A stretch of DNA of 64,000 bases from JBBIRG01 sp964410965 (GCA_964410965.1 CAYPIY010000003.1:248001-312000); one strand, 5' to 3'. Positions 1-9,635 are shown, counted from the stretch's first letter. Program-made: numbers and translations. The notes: generated by a model not told the origin, from the letters alone.

Positions 1-2
1 TG

Positions 3-1232
3 AATACGGGACATCTAGATTCCCTGATTACACAGAATCCGGATTCTTCCAATGTAAGAATATTTATGCTCCCTGAACATTCTCTGCTTTGGCCGCCGGA
101 AGCTCCCCATAACGGTTCCGGTCAGCCCTTAAAACTTTCCGCCCGAGACACATGGGCCGTGTTTAACGATCTGTCACCGGATAATGTCGTTCAGCCTTAT
201 TCACCTTCCCCTAAACTGGGAATAGAGTGCCAGCGCCAGACCTTCCAGTTTCTGTCTTATCCGTTTAATAATGCCGTTATCGTACGAATGAAAATTATTA
301 ACAAGTCGAATCTGAACTATGTATCATGTTACTTTGGGTTATGGGGAGATCCCGATGCGGGAAGTGATTATGGAAATGACATGATCCGTTCTGATTCGAA
401 TATATCCCTCATATACTGTCTGAGCGACAGCACGGACCTGTATCCTTATGCCGCAGGAATACAATTACTCCAGTCCGCGGCAATCCCAGGAACCTCCACC
501 GACACGGCCGACAGAACAGATATCAATGAAAACGGATTTTGCAGATTACGGCTGCCCGGAATGAAAAACATACTCGGCACATCCGCTATGGCAATCAAAA
601 AAAATTATAACGAACCTGACAATACCGTTAATTTACCGATGAAATATGACAGTTCCCGCTACCAGTATATGCAGGGTCTGGACTGGTACGGTAATGAAAA
701 GCCATCCGGACCCTGGGATGTAATGATATACGAAACCGGCTGGGACCGCCGATGCCTTATGGGATCAGGCCCATTTGATTTCCCGTCCGGAGATACCCTG
801 GATATCTGGTACGCCCTGATCGGAGCCACAGGCAGCAGCCATAGCAGCGCCGGAGACACTCTGAAGAATTATGCAGGACTGATTAAAGAAAATTTCTTTT
901 CAGACATGAACAGCGTCCTCGTCGGAATAAACGAAAAACCCGCTATTCAGGCTTCTTCATTCACATTATTACAGAATTATCCTAATCCTTTTAATCCAAG
1001 CACAACCATAAAGTACCGGTTGAATGAAGCCGCACGAGTAACTTTAAAAATATTTAATACCCTGGGACAGGAAGTGCGAACCCTGGTGAGCGAAGATCAG
1101 ATTCCCGGTACTTATGTTTTTAACTGGGATGGACGAAATAATAACGGCAGAGAAGTCAGTTCAGGAATTTATATATACCAGTTAAAAACGGGTAAAGGAT
1201 TTCAGACAAAGAAACTTATCCTCCTCAAATAA
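3..1232 (+). CDS. Secreted protein with C-terminal FlgD-like/T9SS-type sorting domain (5' partial)
   Basis: The reading frame is open to the left window edge, so the true start lies outside; an internal ATG sits at 66. The body (about 300 visible residues) is not recognised; it is rich in Gly, Asp and aromatic residues like an extracellular beta-protein. The last 80 residues are a FlgD-like Ig fold with the motif NYPNPFNPSTTIKY, then LGQEVRTLV and a final strand ending KKLILLK. This is the usual type-A sorting tail of FCB-group secreted proteins, so export and surface attachment or release are inferred. It converges with the minus-strand gene that ends at 1256. Confidence 0.8.
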   Translation, partial: NTGHLDSLITQNPDSSNVRIFMLPEHSLLWPPEAPHNGSGQPLKLSARDTWAVFNDLSPDNVVQPYSPSPKLGIECQRQTFQFLSYPFNNAVIVRMKIINKSNLNYVSCYFGLWGDPDAGSDYGNDMIRSDSNISLIYCLSDSTDLYPYAAGIQLLQSAAIPGTSTDTADRTDINENGFCRLRLPGMKNILGTSAMAIKKNYNEPDNTVNLPMKYDSSRYQYMQGLDWYGNEKPSGPWDVMIYETGWDRRCLMGSGPFDFPSGDTLDIWYALIGATGSSHSSAGDTLKNYAGLIKENFFSDMNSVLVGINEKPAIQASSFTLLQNYPNPFNPSTTIKYRLNEAARVTLKIFNTLGQEVRTLVSEDQIPGTYVFNWDGRNNNGREVSSGIYIYQLKTGKGFQTKKLILLK

Positions 1233-1255
1233 CTGTTTTTTTACGGTATATTTTT

Positions 1256-1660
1256 TTACGGTTTTGTCGATTCCATATCGAGCTCGAACATAGGGCATGA
1301 ATCATGGAGAGAAACGACTTTCTTAGATCTTCCGCATAAATAGGAAAACCCCACGCTGTCCTTGTCAAACCGCAGGAAAGATACCCTGTGCTTACAGATC
1401 ATGCAGGTTTTTTTCTGGTTGGTTTTGACGCTCCCCTTCTGCAGGGTCTGGATGATCTGCTGGCTTTCCTGGATCGACGCGGTGGCGCTGATCTGGAATT
1501 TTTCCATATCCCTGATCACCCGGTTGACAAACCGGAAGAACACGGTAATCTGGCCCAGAGATTTTCGTATCCTGAAAAACACATAGATCTGTATTCCGAG
1601 CAAAACCACTCCGATCGCGATCAGAATGACGGAAAAAGTGTTAAGGGATGATGTTTCCAT
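1256..1660 (-). CDS. Membrane-anchored four-cysteine protein, unknown function
   Basis: 134 residues. One hydrophobic segment near residues 9-31 (VILIAIGVVLLGIQIYVFF) is followed by a basic, probably helical stretch. The C-terminal half holds CMICKH, then single cysteines in YLCGR and DSCPMF, a spacing that could bind one zinc. I recognise no family. It probably sits in the inner membrane with the cysteine domain in the cytoplasm (inferred from basic residues after the helix). A TTGCTT-N17-TACATT promoter lies just upstream, so it is likely transcribed separately from the CoA-binding gene. Confidence 0.65.
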   Translation of the reverse strand: METSSLNTFSVILIAIGVVLLGIQIYVFFRIRKSLGQITVFFRFVNRVIRDMEKFQISATASIQESQQIIQTLQKGSVKTNQKKTCMICKHRVSFLRFDKDSVGFSYLCGRSKKVVSLHDSCPMFELDMESTKP

Positions 1661-1705
1661 AATCGGGATTCCGGTTCATCAGGATACAACTTTTGCTCTT
1701 TCCTT

Positions 1706-1734
1706 AATGTAACGAATGGAATCCGAAAAAGCAA
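1706..1734 (-). promoter_or_regulatory. Sigma70-type promoter for the 134-residue gene
   Basis: Reading the minus strand, TTGCTT (1734-1729) and TACATT (1711-1706) are separated by exactly 17 bp. The same hexamer pair and spacing recur upstream of purH, which supports the call. The start codon is about 45 bp downstream. Confidence 0.55.
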
Positions 1735-1850
1735 CCTGCAGGGAAAGATTTTTTCGGCGCGACCTGACCGATTTATTCCGCAACGGAAATGAATCCGATG
1801 AACATATATGATACGCAAACGCTCCGAACCCGATACCCGGTCGGTCCGTC

Positions 1851-2303
1851 TCAGCGCGGATATTTCTTAAATACTTTCGCCAGCCAGCGGTGAAATTTGT
1901 GGAACGACTGAACCGGCTCAAGGAACATGAGGATACACTCGCCCGTAATCACAAGCCCGTCGTAATTCCGCAGTTTCTCTAATGTTTCCGCTGTGGCGCA
2001 TTCCTGCTGTATCCAGAGATTTTTTATTCCGGCTGAAGCCGCTTCGGTGATGACTTCACCGGTTTTAGCTTTGGGCGTCAGGATAATCACTCCGTCAATT
2101 GACGGAGTGATGTCCGTCAGTCGGGCGTAACATTGTCGTTCGCGGAACATTGTCATATGCGGATTGACCGGAACGGCATCGTAACCGCTGAGGATCATTT
2201 TATCGAATATATCATTCGCGAAAGACGTTTTTTTCCGCGACACGCCGACAACGGCAATCCGTTTGAGGGAAAAAAATTCCTGAATAGATTTGAGATCGTT
2301 CAT
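1851..2303 (-). CDS. CoA-binding domain protein (YccU-like)
   Basis: 150 residues, the normal length for the stand-alone CoA_binding (succinyl-CoA-synthetase-alpha-like Rossmann) family. Visible features are the early strand-turn IAVVGVSRKKTSFAN, PVNP near residue 50, DGVIILTPK and IKNLWIQQECATAE, all at the expected spacing. Family members bind CoA; the cellular role is not established. It starts 17 bp after the oxidoreductase gene ending at 2321 and is probably cotranscribed with it. The last 20 residues are basic. Confidence 0.85.
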   Translation of the reverse strand: MNDLKSIQEFFSLKRIAVVGVSRKKTSFANDIFDKMILSGYDAVPVNPHMTMFRERQCYARLTDITPSIDGVIILTPKAKTGEVITEAASAGIKNLWIQQECATAETLEKLRNYDGLVITGECILMFLEPVQSFHKFHRWLAKVFKKYPR

Positions 2304-2320
2304 ACGTAAGACTCCGAATA

Positions 2321-3286
2321 TTATTGCACCGTTATGACCACGTTACCCGACTTTTGCCCGGTTTCAACATACTTCGCCGCCTCGACAATCTGTTCCAGCG
2401 GATACCGCCGGTCGATCACGGCTTTGTATTTTCCGCTTTCCAGCAACCCCCTGAAGTAAAGAATGTCCTCGCGGCTGTCTTTAGGAACCGGGAATTTCAC
2501 TTTTCTGCCCCTGAATACAGGCGTGATCAGCGCGAGGAAAATATTCTGGGCGAGAAAACCGAGTTCGGTGGAAAAATAAATCCCGCGTGGTTTCAGCAAC
2601 TTCCTGCATTTGTAAAATGAACTTTTTCCCACCGCATCAAAAACCACGTCATAAATCTTTGGATCACGGGTAAAATTCTCTTTCAGGTAATCGATCACAC
2701 GGTCGGCGCCGAGGGATTTCACCAGATCCATATTCCGCGTATCGCAAACGGCGGTGACTGTAGCCCCGTTGATTTTCGCTAATTGCAGTCCCGCAGTACC
2801 AATCGAGCCGGAAGCTCCGTTGATTAAAATATCGGTTGATCCCGTAAAATTGATTTTCCGGATATACGTCAGCGCCAGCATCAGGCCGTCGCAAACCGCC
2901 GCGGCGTCTTCATACGAAACATTCGCCGGCATAAGCGCCATGGATCCGTCTTCGGGAATGCATACATATTCAGCGTGAGTCCCGAATCTCTTCGCGCTCA
3001 GCCCGAACACCCGGTCGCCGGTCTTGAATTCCCGAACATTATTTCCGGCCGATTCGATATCCCCGGCGAATTCACTGCCCAGAATTTTGATTTTCGGCCT
3101 GAACAATCCGTTGATCAGCCGGATGATGACCGGATACTCCGGTTTCCGGAATCCGCAATCCGTGCGGTTCAGCGTAGTCGCCCGTACTTTGACGAGGACT
3201 TCGTTATCCTTCGGGACCGGCTTCTCAACTTCCTTCATCCGCATCACTTCCGGAGGACCGTATTTTTCGTAGACAATGGCTTTCAT
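2321..3286 (-). CDS. NAD(P)-dependent alcohol dehydrogenase / quinone-oxidoreductase-like (zinc-free MDR)
   Basis: 321 residues of the medium-chain dehydrogenase/reductase superfamily. The N-terminal GroES-like domain contains YGPPEVMRMKEVEKP and GSEFAGDIESAG. The nucleotide-binding motif INGASGSIGTAGLQLAK lies near residue 150, followed by GADRVIDY. The structural zinc cysteines are absent, which places it with the zinc-independent quinone oxidoreductase branch. Substrate unknown. First gene of a two-gene minus-strand unit with the CoA-binding protein. Confidence 0.88.
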   Translation of the reverse strand: MKAIVYEKYGPPEVMRMKEVEKPVPKDNEVLVKVRATTLNRTDCGFRKPEYPVIIRLINGLFRPKIKILGSEFAGDIESAGNNVREFKTGDRVFGLSAKRFGTHAEYVCIPEDGSMALMPANVSYEDAAAVCDGLMLALTYIRKINFTGSTDILINGASGSIGTAGLQLAKINGATVTAVCDTRNMDLVKSLGADRVIDYLKENFTRDPKIYDVVFDAVGKSSFYKCRKLLKPRGIYFSTELGFLAQNIFLALITPVFRGRKVKFPVPKDSREDILYFRGLLESGKYKAVIDRRYPLEQIVEAAKYVETGQKSGNVVITVQ

Positions 3287-3723
3287 CGCGTTATCCGTTT
3301 TTCAATCATTTGAATCATGGGTTCGGTTTTTTTGTGACTCAATGTATTCATTTTTATGACTTATACAATAGTTCGTCGCTTAAAATTACTCAACGCATCT
3401 GTGCAATACCAATTCCGGGTATATCATATTCAATTCTATACAAGCAAAGTTTATTTTAATAAATTCAGTAAACATTCTTTCCGGTCATTGAAATAGAATA
3501 GTTCACAGGCTGATAGTATATAATACCGCCTGAAATCCCAACACTGAAATGCTATGTTCAGATTTGCAAATTTCCAAAATTAAATGTATCATTCAAATCA
3601 GTTTTAATACCAAAAATAAAATACCTAAGAAGAAAAATTTAAAAAACATCACGATTCCTAAATCGGTCATACACTTTATTTAATTTTCGATATATTATTA
3701 AATTAACTTCCGGAGAAATATTT
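3287..3723. other. AT-rich divergent intergenic region
   Basis: About 440 bp between the divergent oxidoreductase and WD40-caspase genes. No ORF, repeat or RNA gene stands out. It should hold promoters for both directions, but I see no strong -35/-10 pair. A GGAG sits 10 bp before the caspase-gene ATG and supports that start. Confidence 0.5.
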
Positions 3724-6700
3724 ATGTCACGAAATCTGATTGCGGGTTTAACGTTTTTGTCATTGATTGTTAATCAGAACCTTTTTTCACAGGAAATGAG
3801 ATTGACCGTCAATATGGGTCATACGGATGATATATGGCATCTATTATACAGCCCTGACGGTAAATACATTATTACCGGAAGTCATGATAAGACAATCAAA
3901 ATATGGGATGCGGCCACGGGAAGGGAAATCCGCACTTTGTCAGGACATACCAGTCAAATTAAAAGCTTAGCTATGACTCCTGATGGTAAAAATATACTCT
4001 CAGTTGATTATGTGGGAAAGAAAATTATAGTTTGGGATATTTTTTCTGGAAAAGAGATCCTGACAATTAAAAATGACGGAGATGAACTGGAGGCTATTGT
4101 AATCAGCCCCAACGGCAAATACGTGTTTGCGAAACAGAAACATGATTTTTTTCAGTGGTCAGTGCAGACAGGACAACAAGCAGGGAAATATGATATTTAT
4201 TACCAGGTTCATGCGTTCAAGGACATAACGGGAATGGCGATCAGCCCTGACGGAAAATATATGGCTGCATCTTATGAGGACAGTGCGGTTCGTATGTGGG
4301 ATATAGTAACCGAGAAAATAATTAAAACGTTTCCGCAAAAACAAAATATCATTTCACTGAGATACAGCCCGAACGGAAAATATCTGCTGATGGAATACCC
4401 GGTCATGCATGAGGAATATGCATCGGAACGTAACGGAACAGGACTTCTTCTGGCGGATGCTGTTACAGGGCGGGAAGTCTGGACGTTTTCAGGAAAGTCT
4501 GGCACCAGCAACATCCAATACGCTTTTAACCCTGACGGGAAAACCATACTTGCCGGGGAATATTACGCCGATGCAAGTGAAGATAATTTTAAAATCGAAA
4601 GTATATTGCTGGATGCGGCTACCGGGAAGGTGATCAGGAGTATACCCGCGGAGGTATGGAGCAATTCGCTTTCATTCAGCCCGGACGGTAAATATTACGC
4701 AACTGTTACCGATGTGAAGTATGTTAAAATATGGGACGCTAAAACGGACCAACTGGTTCGGACTTTCTCGGGTGACGCTGAACAGCTTTGGGCGGCGGCC
4801 ATCAGCCCTGACGGAAATTATTTGCTTACCGGAGCCTGGCGAATTAATTTATGGAATCTTAATACAGGTAAAGAACATAACAGCTATAAGCAAAGTGACG
4901 TAAATTTTATTACCATCAGCCCGGACAGCAAATATGCTGTTTCGGCCAGTATGTATAATAGCCCGGTCGTATGGGATATCGCCACGGAAAATGAGCTAAC
5001 GTCGTTGTATGATAAGAAAATCGAGTATTCCCCGCGGGATTTTTTATTCGGCCCTGACAGCAACCAGATTATCAGCGCTCATTCGGACGGCAAGATATTT
5101 ATTTGGAAAGTGGATCCGAATTCATATAGTCAGTATAAGGGAAAAATTATTAAAACCATTGAAGGACATTCGGATATAATCTTTTCAATGGCCATGAGCC
5201 CTGATAAAAAAACGATCGTGACCGGAAGCGAAGATCAGACAATCAAATTATGGGATATCAATACCGGTAATGAACTCAAGACATTCACGGGCCATGAAGG
5301 TTGGGTGGTGTCGGTCGCATTCAGTCCCGATGGAAAAACCATTCTCTCAGGAAGCATGGATTCTACGTTAAAGTTATGGGATGCATCCACGGGGAATGAA
5401 ATCCGGACGTTTTCAAAACATGAATCATTTCTTAATTCCGTAGCATTCAGCCCTGACGGAAAAACCATAGTGTCCGGAGCCGCCGATAACCTGATCAAAA
5501 TATGGGATGTGAACACCGGAAGGGTCATTCATACATTAACCGGGCACACGAACTGGGTGAGGAAAGTCATGTTCACTCCGGACGGTAAGTTTCTTATATC
5601 CGCCAGCCGCGACGGTGTAATCAAGTTCTGGAATCCAGTAAACGGACAATTAATCCTGACCGGGTTCGCGTTTGGTGAGGGCGATGATTTTATCGTCGTA
5701 ACTCCGGACGGCCGTTTTGACGGAACAGAGAAGGGCATGAAGCTTGTTCATTTTGTTAAAGGTATGGAGGTCATACCCGTCGAGAGCTTGTTTGAGCATT
5801 TCTATACGCCGAACCTGCTGCTGAGAACGCTTAAAGGTGAGACGCTCGCGAAAGCGGATGTGGATATTCAGAAACTGCTGACCGCGCCCAAAGTTCAGAT
5901 CACGTCGCCGAATAATAATTTTACTTCCAGTACTCCGCAAGTCACTGTAACGGTAAAAGCCAACGATCAGGGCGGAGGTATCGATGAAATCAAACTATTT
6001 CATAACGGAAAATTATTAGAAACCACCGGCCGCGGCATGATTAAAGCAGTCAGCCAATCTGCGTTGGGAAAAGAAATCACCAAGACATTTACGTTGACTC
6101 TGGTAACCGGCGAGAACAAGATTCGGGCGACAGCGTTCAATTCACAGCGGACGGAGGCGATTCCGGATGAGTTAACGCTCCGATACGAGGGTGCTAAAAC
6201 CACGGCAAACCTTTATTTATTGGTTGTCGGCGTGAATAAATATAAGAATCCCCAATATAGCCTGAGCTACGCGGTCGCTGACGCCGGCGCTTTCAAGTCT
6301 GCAGTTGAGAGCGGAGCGGGAAGCATCTTCAATAAAGTGGAGGCTGTTTACATTCAGGATGATGAAGCCGTTAAAACAAAGTTATTAAGCGAATTTCAGG
6401 CTATCACTGCTAAAGCCCGGCAGGAAGACGTGTTTATATTCTTCTATGCAGGTCACGGTGTGATGAGCGAAGAAGATCAGTCGAAGTTCTATATCATTCC
6501 TTACGACGTTACGCAGATGTACGGCGATAACCAGATGCTGAAGAACAAAGCGGTTTCGGCGGACGAGATACAGGAATTCTCGAAATCGCTGAAAGCCCAG
6601 AAACAATTATTTGTCATCGACGCCTGCCAGTCGGGCGGTATGGTGACGATGCTGGCGGCCCGCGGCGCGGCGGAGGAAAAGGCCATCGCACAATTGGCAA

Positions 6701-6975
6701 GAAGCACCGGCACGTACTGGATCATGGCCAGCGGATCGGACCAAATGGCGCAGGAACAAACCGAGATCGGACACGGATTCTTTACCTTTTCAATTTTGCA
6801 GGGACTGCAAGGCGAAGCCGAGGGCGGCAGTAAAGACAGCAAGATCACCGTTGAGGAGCTCAGCGCCTATGTAAAAGACCAGGTGCCGAACCTGTGCGAG
6901 AAGTATAAGCGTCAGGCTCAGTTCCCGAGGAGCTTCGGCAGCGGCATGGACTTCCCGGTGGTGATTGTGAAATAG
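3724..6975 (+). CDS. Secreted WD40-repeat protein with C-terminal caspase-like (C14) peptidase domain
   Basis: 1083 residues. A signal peptide (MSRNLIAGLTFLSLIVNQNLFSQ) is followed by about 14 WD40 repeats (roughly residues 30-645, each with a 'SPDGKxI..G..D..IKIWD' core), enough for two seven-bladed propellers. A linker and an Ig-like segment (about 720-825) precede a caspase fold (about 827-1083). The catalytic dyad is intact: His911 in FFYAGHGVM and Cys968 in VIDACQSGG. Caspase-like peptidases of this type cleave after basic or acidic residues; the target here is unknown. Blades 11-14 are the most canonical, and blades 3-9 are diverged. The signal peptide implies activity outside the cytoplasm, unlike most WD40-caspase defence proteins. 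Confidence 0.92.
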   Translation: MSRNLIAGLTFLSLIVNQNLFSQEMRLTVNMGHTDDIWHLLYSPDGKYIITGSHDKTIKIWDAATGREIRTLSGHTSQIKSLAMTPDGKNILSVDYVGKKIIVWDIFSGKEILTIKNDGDELEAIVISPNGKYVFAKQKHDFFQWSVQTGQQAGKYDIYYQVHAFKDITGMAISPDGKYMAASYEDSAVRMWDIVTEKIIKTFPQKQNIISLRYSPNGKYLLMEYPVMHEEYASERNGTGLLLADAVTGREVWTFSGKSGTSNIQYAFNPDGKTILAGEYYADASEDNFKIESILLDAATGKVIRSIPAEVWSNSLSFSPDGKYYATVTDVKYVKIWDAKTDQLVRTFSGDAEQLWAAAISPDGNYLLTGAWRINLWNLNTGKEHNSYKQSDVNFITISPDSKYAVSASMYNSPVVWDIATENELTSLYDKKIEYSPRDFLFGPDSNQIISAHSDGKIFIWKVDPNSYSQYKGKIIKTIEGHSDIIFSMAMSPDKKTIVTGSEDQTIKLWDINTGNELKTFTGHEGWVVSVAFSPDGKTILSGSMDSTLKLWDASTGNEIRTFSKHESFLNSVAFSPDGKTIVSGAADNLIKIWDVNTGRVIHTLTGHTNWVRKVMFTPDGKFLISASRDGVIKFWNPVNGQLILTGFAFGEGDDFIVVTPDGRFDGTEKGMKLVHFVKGMEVIPVESLFEHFYTPNLLLRTLKGETLAKADVDIQKLLTAPKVQITSPNNNFTSSTPQVTVTVKANDQGGGIDEIKLFHNGKLLETTGRGMIKAVSQSALGKEITKTFTLTLVTGENKIRATAFNSQRTEAIPDELTLRYEGAKTTANLYLLVVGVNKYKNPQYSLSYAVADAGAFKSAVESGAGSIFNKVEAVYIQDDEAVKTKLLSEFQAITAKARQEDVFIFFYAGHGVMSEEDQSKFYIIPYDVTQMYGDNQMLKNKAVSADEIQEFSKSLKAQKQLFVIDACQSGGMVTMLAARGAAEEKAIAQLARSTGTYWIMASGSDQMAQEQTEIGHGFFTFSILQGLQGEAEGGSKDSKITVEELSAYVKDQVPNLCEKYKRQAQFPRSFGSGMDFPVVIVK

Positions 6976-7545
6976 ATGTGCAGAAGTGCACGAGTAATGA
7001 GCATAAAAAAACGAAAAATCAAAAAATACGTTTACTGATGAGATCTTCGGAATTATGCATATAGAAATCTATATCGGAATTACAGGCAATTTATTCAGTA
7101 AATATTTAGACATGATCAATTGAGATAATTAACAGTACCGCTCTCAAACCATTTCGCGTTATTGTATTATCGCTATATGAATTGTCCTCCGATAAAACAG
7201 GTAATATGTATATTGTAATTATATGTCTAACATTTTCATAGAGCTTTTCCCGTGTAACGATTTAATTTTGACAGATCAATTCTGATGAAACAAAAATTTA
7301 TATATCGCGTACGAAGAAGTTATATAATTCTTATTAATCATTTAAAAATGAGATCAAAGGAAAAAAAGATAATAAAGCATCGGATATCACGTCATGAACA
7401 CGACTAAATACTGTTATATGGAATATTTTACACTTGCATTTACAGATTTTTTCTGATATAGGGCAACCGATCACTTGCTTTAATTTAGTATCATTAGAGT
7501 ATCTGAATCTATTGCTGAAGAAAAATTAGAAAGGTAAATAAAATA
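6976..7545. other. AT-rich intergenic region
   Basis: 570 bp with no convincing ORF. A small hairpin (GTGCA-GAAG-TGCAC) lies just after the caspase stop but lacks a T-run, so it is not a clear terminator. A promoter for the downstream gene lies at 7434-7462. Nothing else is recognisable. Confidence 0.5.
7434..7462 (+). promoter_or_regulatory. Candidate sigma70-type promoter for the 7546 gene
   Basis: TTGCAT (7434-7439), 17 bp, TATAGG (7457-7462). It lies about 84 bp before the TTG start of the secreted protein and fits the window-wide TTGNNN-N17-TANNNT pattern. Confidence 0.4.
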
Positions 7546-9228
7546 TTGAAAACAAATTCACTGGCATATTTTTTCAGTATGTTTTTAACATTTACTGGTT
7601 TACCGCATACTCCATTATCAACGCAAATAATCTCTAGAAAATCTGAGGGGAGTCGAACTCCGGTAACGATATTTTACGGTCTTAATGAAAGTCACAGTAG
7701 GAGTTGGGCGCAATGTACCAAAGACGGATTGGCGGGGATTTCATACTTCAGACTTGACTCAAACAACGCTAATAATGAAGGCTGTCTTATTTATAGAACA
7801 ATACAGACCGATAATACCGTAATTGAGGATACAGTAACCATCGGAACACGAATGGAAATTTCTGTGCTTTTATTTGATTCACTCTCCAATCCGCATATAT
7901 TTGTTGCGAGCTCGGATACTAACGACCAAATCATTCAGCATTATTTTAAAAACGATAATAATGTATGGATCGGTGAAACCATCATTCATTTTTTCGGAGA
8001 AGGCGGAAAACATATATATGAACTATCGGCGGATAACGGCCCGAATAATTCATTCCATTTGCTGGCGCTTAAAACACGTTCAAATCCAGACTCTGATGAT
8101 TACTATTATGCATTCATTAATGCCCATTTGTACCACATAACCAATTCAAACGGCGTTTGGCAAAAAGAACTCATTCATAATTACGATACGTTTTGGACTA
8201 TGGACGAATATGTCAAGTCCGCCAATCGCCAGGATATAAAGGTTGATAATGATGGATTTATTCATGTGGTTTTTGGTGAGCAGATCAACGGTTTATCCAA
8301 CTACTCTCCAAGCCGTTTGTGTTATTCGACTAACAGATCGGGGGATTGGGTGATTGAGACGGCGGCTGATTATTTACCCGGAAGACGCGATGATGGCGGT
8401 TGGTTCCCTTCCCTGTGTCTGGATAATAATGGAAGGCCTAATATTTCCTGCACGTATATCGGGCGTTTTTCCTCCGGTTCGGCGACTCATGCGAAATTGC
8501 TTTTTGTTTATCAAATAAGTCATGGGGTATGGGAGAACGAGACCGTTGCCACAGGCGATGACGGGTATTACGGATCGGACGGGAGAGATTATACCGGAGG
8601 GTTAACCCATCTTGTATTTGATAAATACAATACTCCGCGTATCATTTTTTCCGATATAGCCTCATCTCATGCCGGTATGAATTATTTTAATCTTGGAAAT
8701 ATCCGGTACGCGGTAAAAATTAATAATTCATGGAACATTTCCACCATTTACCGTCAACCCTTACCGAATGGTTTTTTCAATGCGACCGAAATGTATGCTA
8801 TGTGTCTGCTGATTGCTGAAAATACCGATAAAATACAAGTTGTCGGCCAACAACTGGTGGTGAATAGCAGTACGGATTATCATGTAACACTCGTGCACAC
8901 GGTTATAGATAATTCTGCCGGTATTAAAGAGTCTTCAGACGGATTTGTGTTTTTACAGAATTTTCCCAATCCTTTTAACCCTCGTACAAGCATTCAATAT
9001 CAAATTCCGGCAGCCGCGCACGTCACGATCAAGATTTATAATTTACTGGGACAGGAAGTAGCCACAATTCTCAGCCAAAGACAAACCGCCGGTAATTATG
9101 CCATTAACTGGAATGGAAAAACCAGTAACGGTTCACAATCGTCAAGCGGCACATATGTATACCGGATGGTAGCGAAATCTGCAGATAAGACCTATGTTTT
9201 ATCGAAGAAAATGTTACTATTAAAATAA
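7546..9228 (+). CDS. Secreted beta-propeller-like protein with C-terminal sorting domain
   Basis: 560 residues starting at TTG, with an AGAAAGG about 11 bp upstream; no in-frame ATG sits closer to the signal peptide (KTNSLAYFFSMFLTFTGLP). The body repeats short strands such as 'DNNGRPNISC' and 'FDKYNTPRIIFSD', which resemble the BNR/sialidase-like or 'FG-GAP-like' blades of FCB exported proteins, but I cannot assign a family. The C-terminus is a FlgD-like/type-A sorting domain (NFPNPFNPRTSIQYQIP, LGQEVATIL, KKMLLLK). Surface location and T9SS-like export are inferred. Confidence 0.8.
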   Translation: MKTNSLAYFFSMFLTFTGLPHTPLSTQIISRKSEGSRTPVTIFYGLNESHSRSWAQCTKDGLAGISYFRLDSNNANNEGCLIYRTIQTDNTVIEDTVTIGTRMEISVLLFDSLSNPHIFVASSDTNDQIIQHYFKNDNNVWIGETIIHFFGEGGKHIYELSADNGPNNSFHLLALKTRSNPDSDDYYYAFINAHLYHITNSNGVWQKELIHNYDTFWTMDEYVKSANRQDIKVDNDGFIHVVFGEQINGLSNYSPSRLCYSTNRSGDWVIETAADYLPGRRDDGGWFPSLCLDNNGRPNISCTYIGRFSSGSATHAKLLFVYQISHGVWENETVATGDDGYYGSDGRDYTGGLTHLVFDKYNTPRIIFSDIASSHAGMNYFNLGNIRYAVKINNSWNISTIYRQPLPNGFFNATEMYAMCLLIAENTDKIQVVGQQLVVNSSTDYHVTLVHTVIDNSAGIKESSDGFVFLQNFPNPFNPRTSIQYQIPAAAHVTIKIYNLLGQEVATILSQRQTAGNYAINWNGKTSNGSQSSSGTYVYRMVAKSADKTYVLSKKMLLLK

Positions 9229-9600
9229 ATTATTCTGCTAAACATTTTCGTCTACAGGATAAATAGCATGAAAATATAGGTGTTAAGAGAAATGATTGGA
9301 AAATAGAAAACATCAGTTCATTTAAATAAATTCAAACTTATCAGGTTCAGTCAAAATTCATGAAAATAAAATAAAATGAAAAAACCATAAATGATTGATT
9401 CTGTGAATACAGGATTTCTCTCTCGATACGTCGGGATCGAAATGACAATCCGGGTGCGGCAGATCGAAATGATCCCTCGGGTTCGGTGCCTTTCGCTTGG
9501 GACAGGCACTACGATCCAGTCTCTGTCGGGATGCGCGACAAAATCCTCGAACAAGACTTGTTATGATTCGGGGTATATGTAAAGAGGCAAACCGATAAGC
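9229..9600. other. Intergenic region with a decayed palindromic repeat
   Basis: The gap contains the short palindrome described at 9412-9451, then a second 'ATCGAAATGATCC' stretch and the hairpin GTGCCT...AGGCAC near 9486. No protein-coding signal. The small overlapping ORFs on both strands read low-complexity basic peptides typical of translated repeats. Confidence 0.5.
9412..9451. repeat. Short palindromic intergenic repeat (GGATTTC...GAAAT...AATCC type)
   Basis: A 40-bp imperfect palindrome: GGATT at 9412 pairs with AATCC ending at 9451, ATTTC with GAAAT, and CGAT with ATCG inside. The reverse strand reads TGTCATTTCGAT...GAGAGAAATCC, similar to a TCATTTCGA...GAGAAATC element I know as common in FCB-group intergenic DNA. 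Only one copy is clear here. Confidence 0.4.
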
Positions 9601-9635
9601 AAAAAAAACCACGCAATCAATCGATGCGTGGTTTT
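9601..9635 (-). terminator. Intrinsic terminator of the 9656-15200 operon
   Basis: On the minus strand an 11-bp stem (AAAACCACGCA / TGCGTGGTTTT, 8-nt loop) is followed by eight T residues, about 20 bp after the small-subunit stop codon. Confidence 0.9.

Noticed and set aside
6978..6995. Hairpin after the WD40-caspase gene as a terminator
   Set aside because: Five-bp stem with no following T-run; the A-run starts well downstream and on the wrong side for the plus strand.
9351..9612. Small overlapping ORFs on both strands near 9400-9600
   Set aside because: They translate the palindromic repeat and terminator, have no RBS and show only basic low-complexity sequence.
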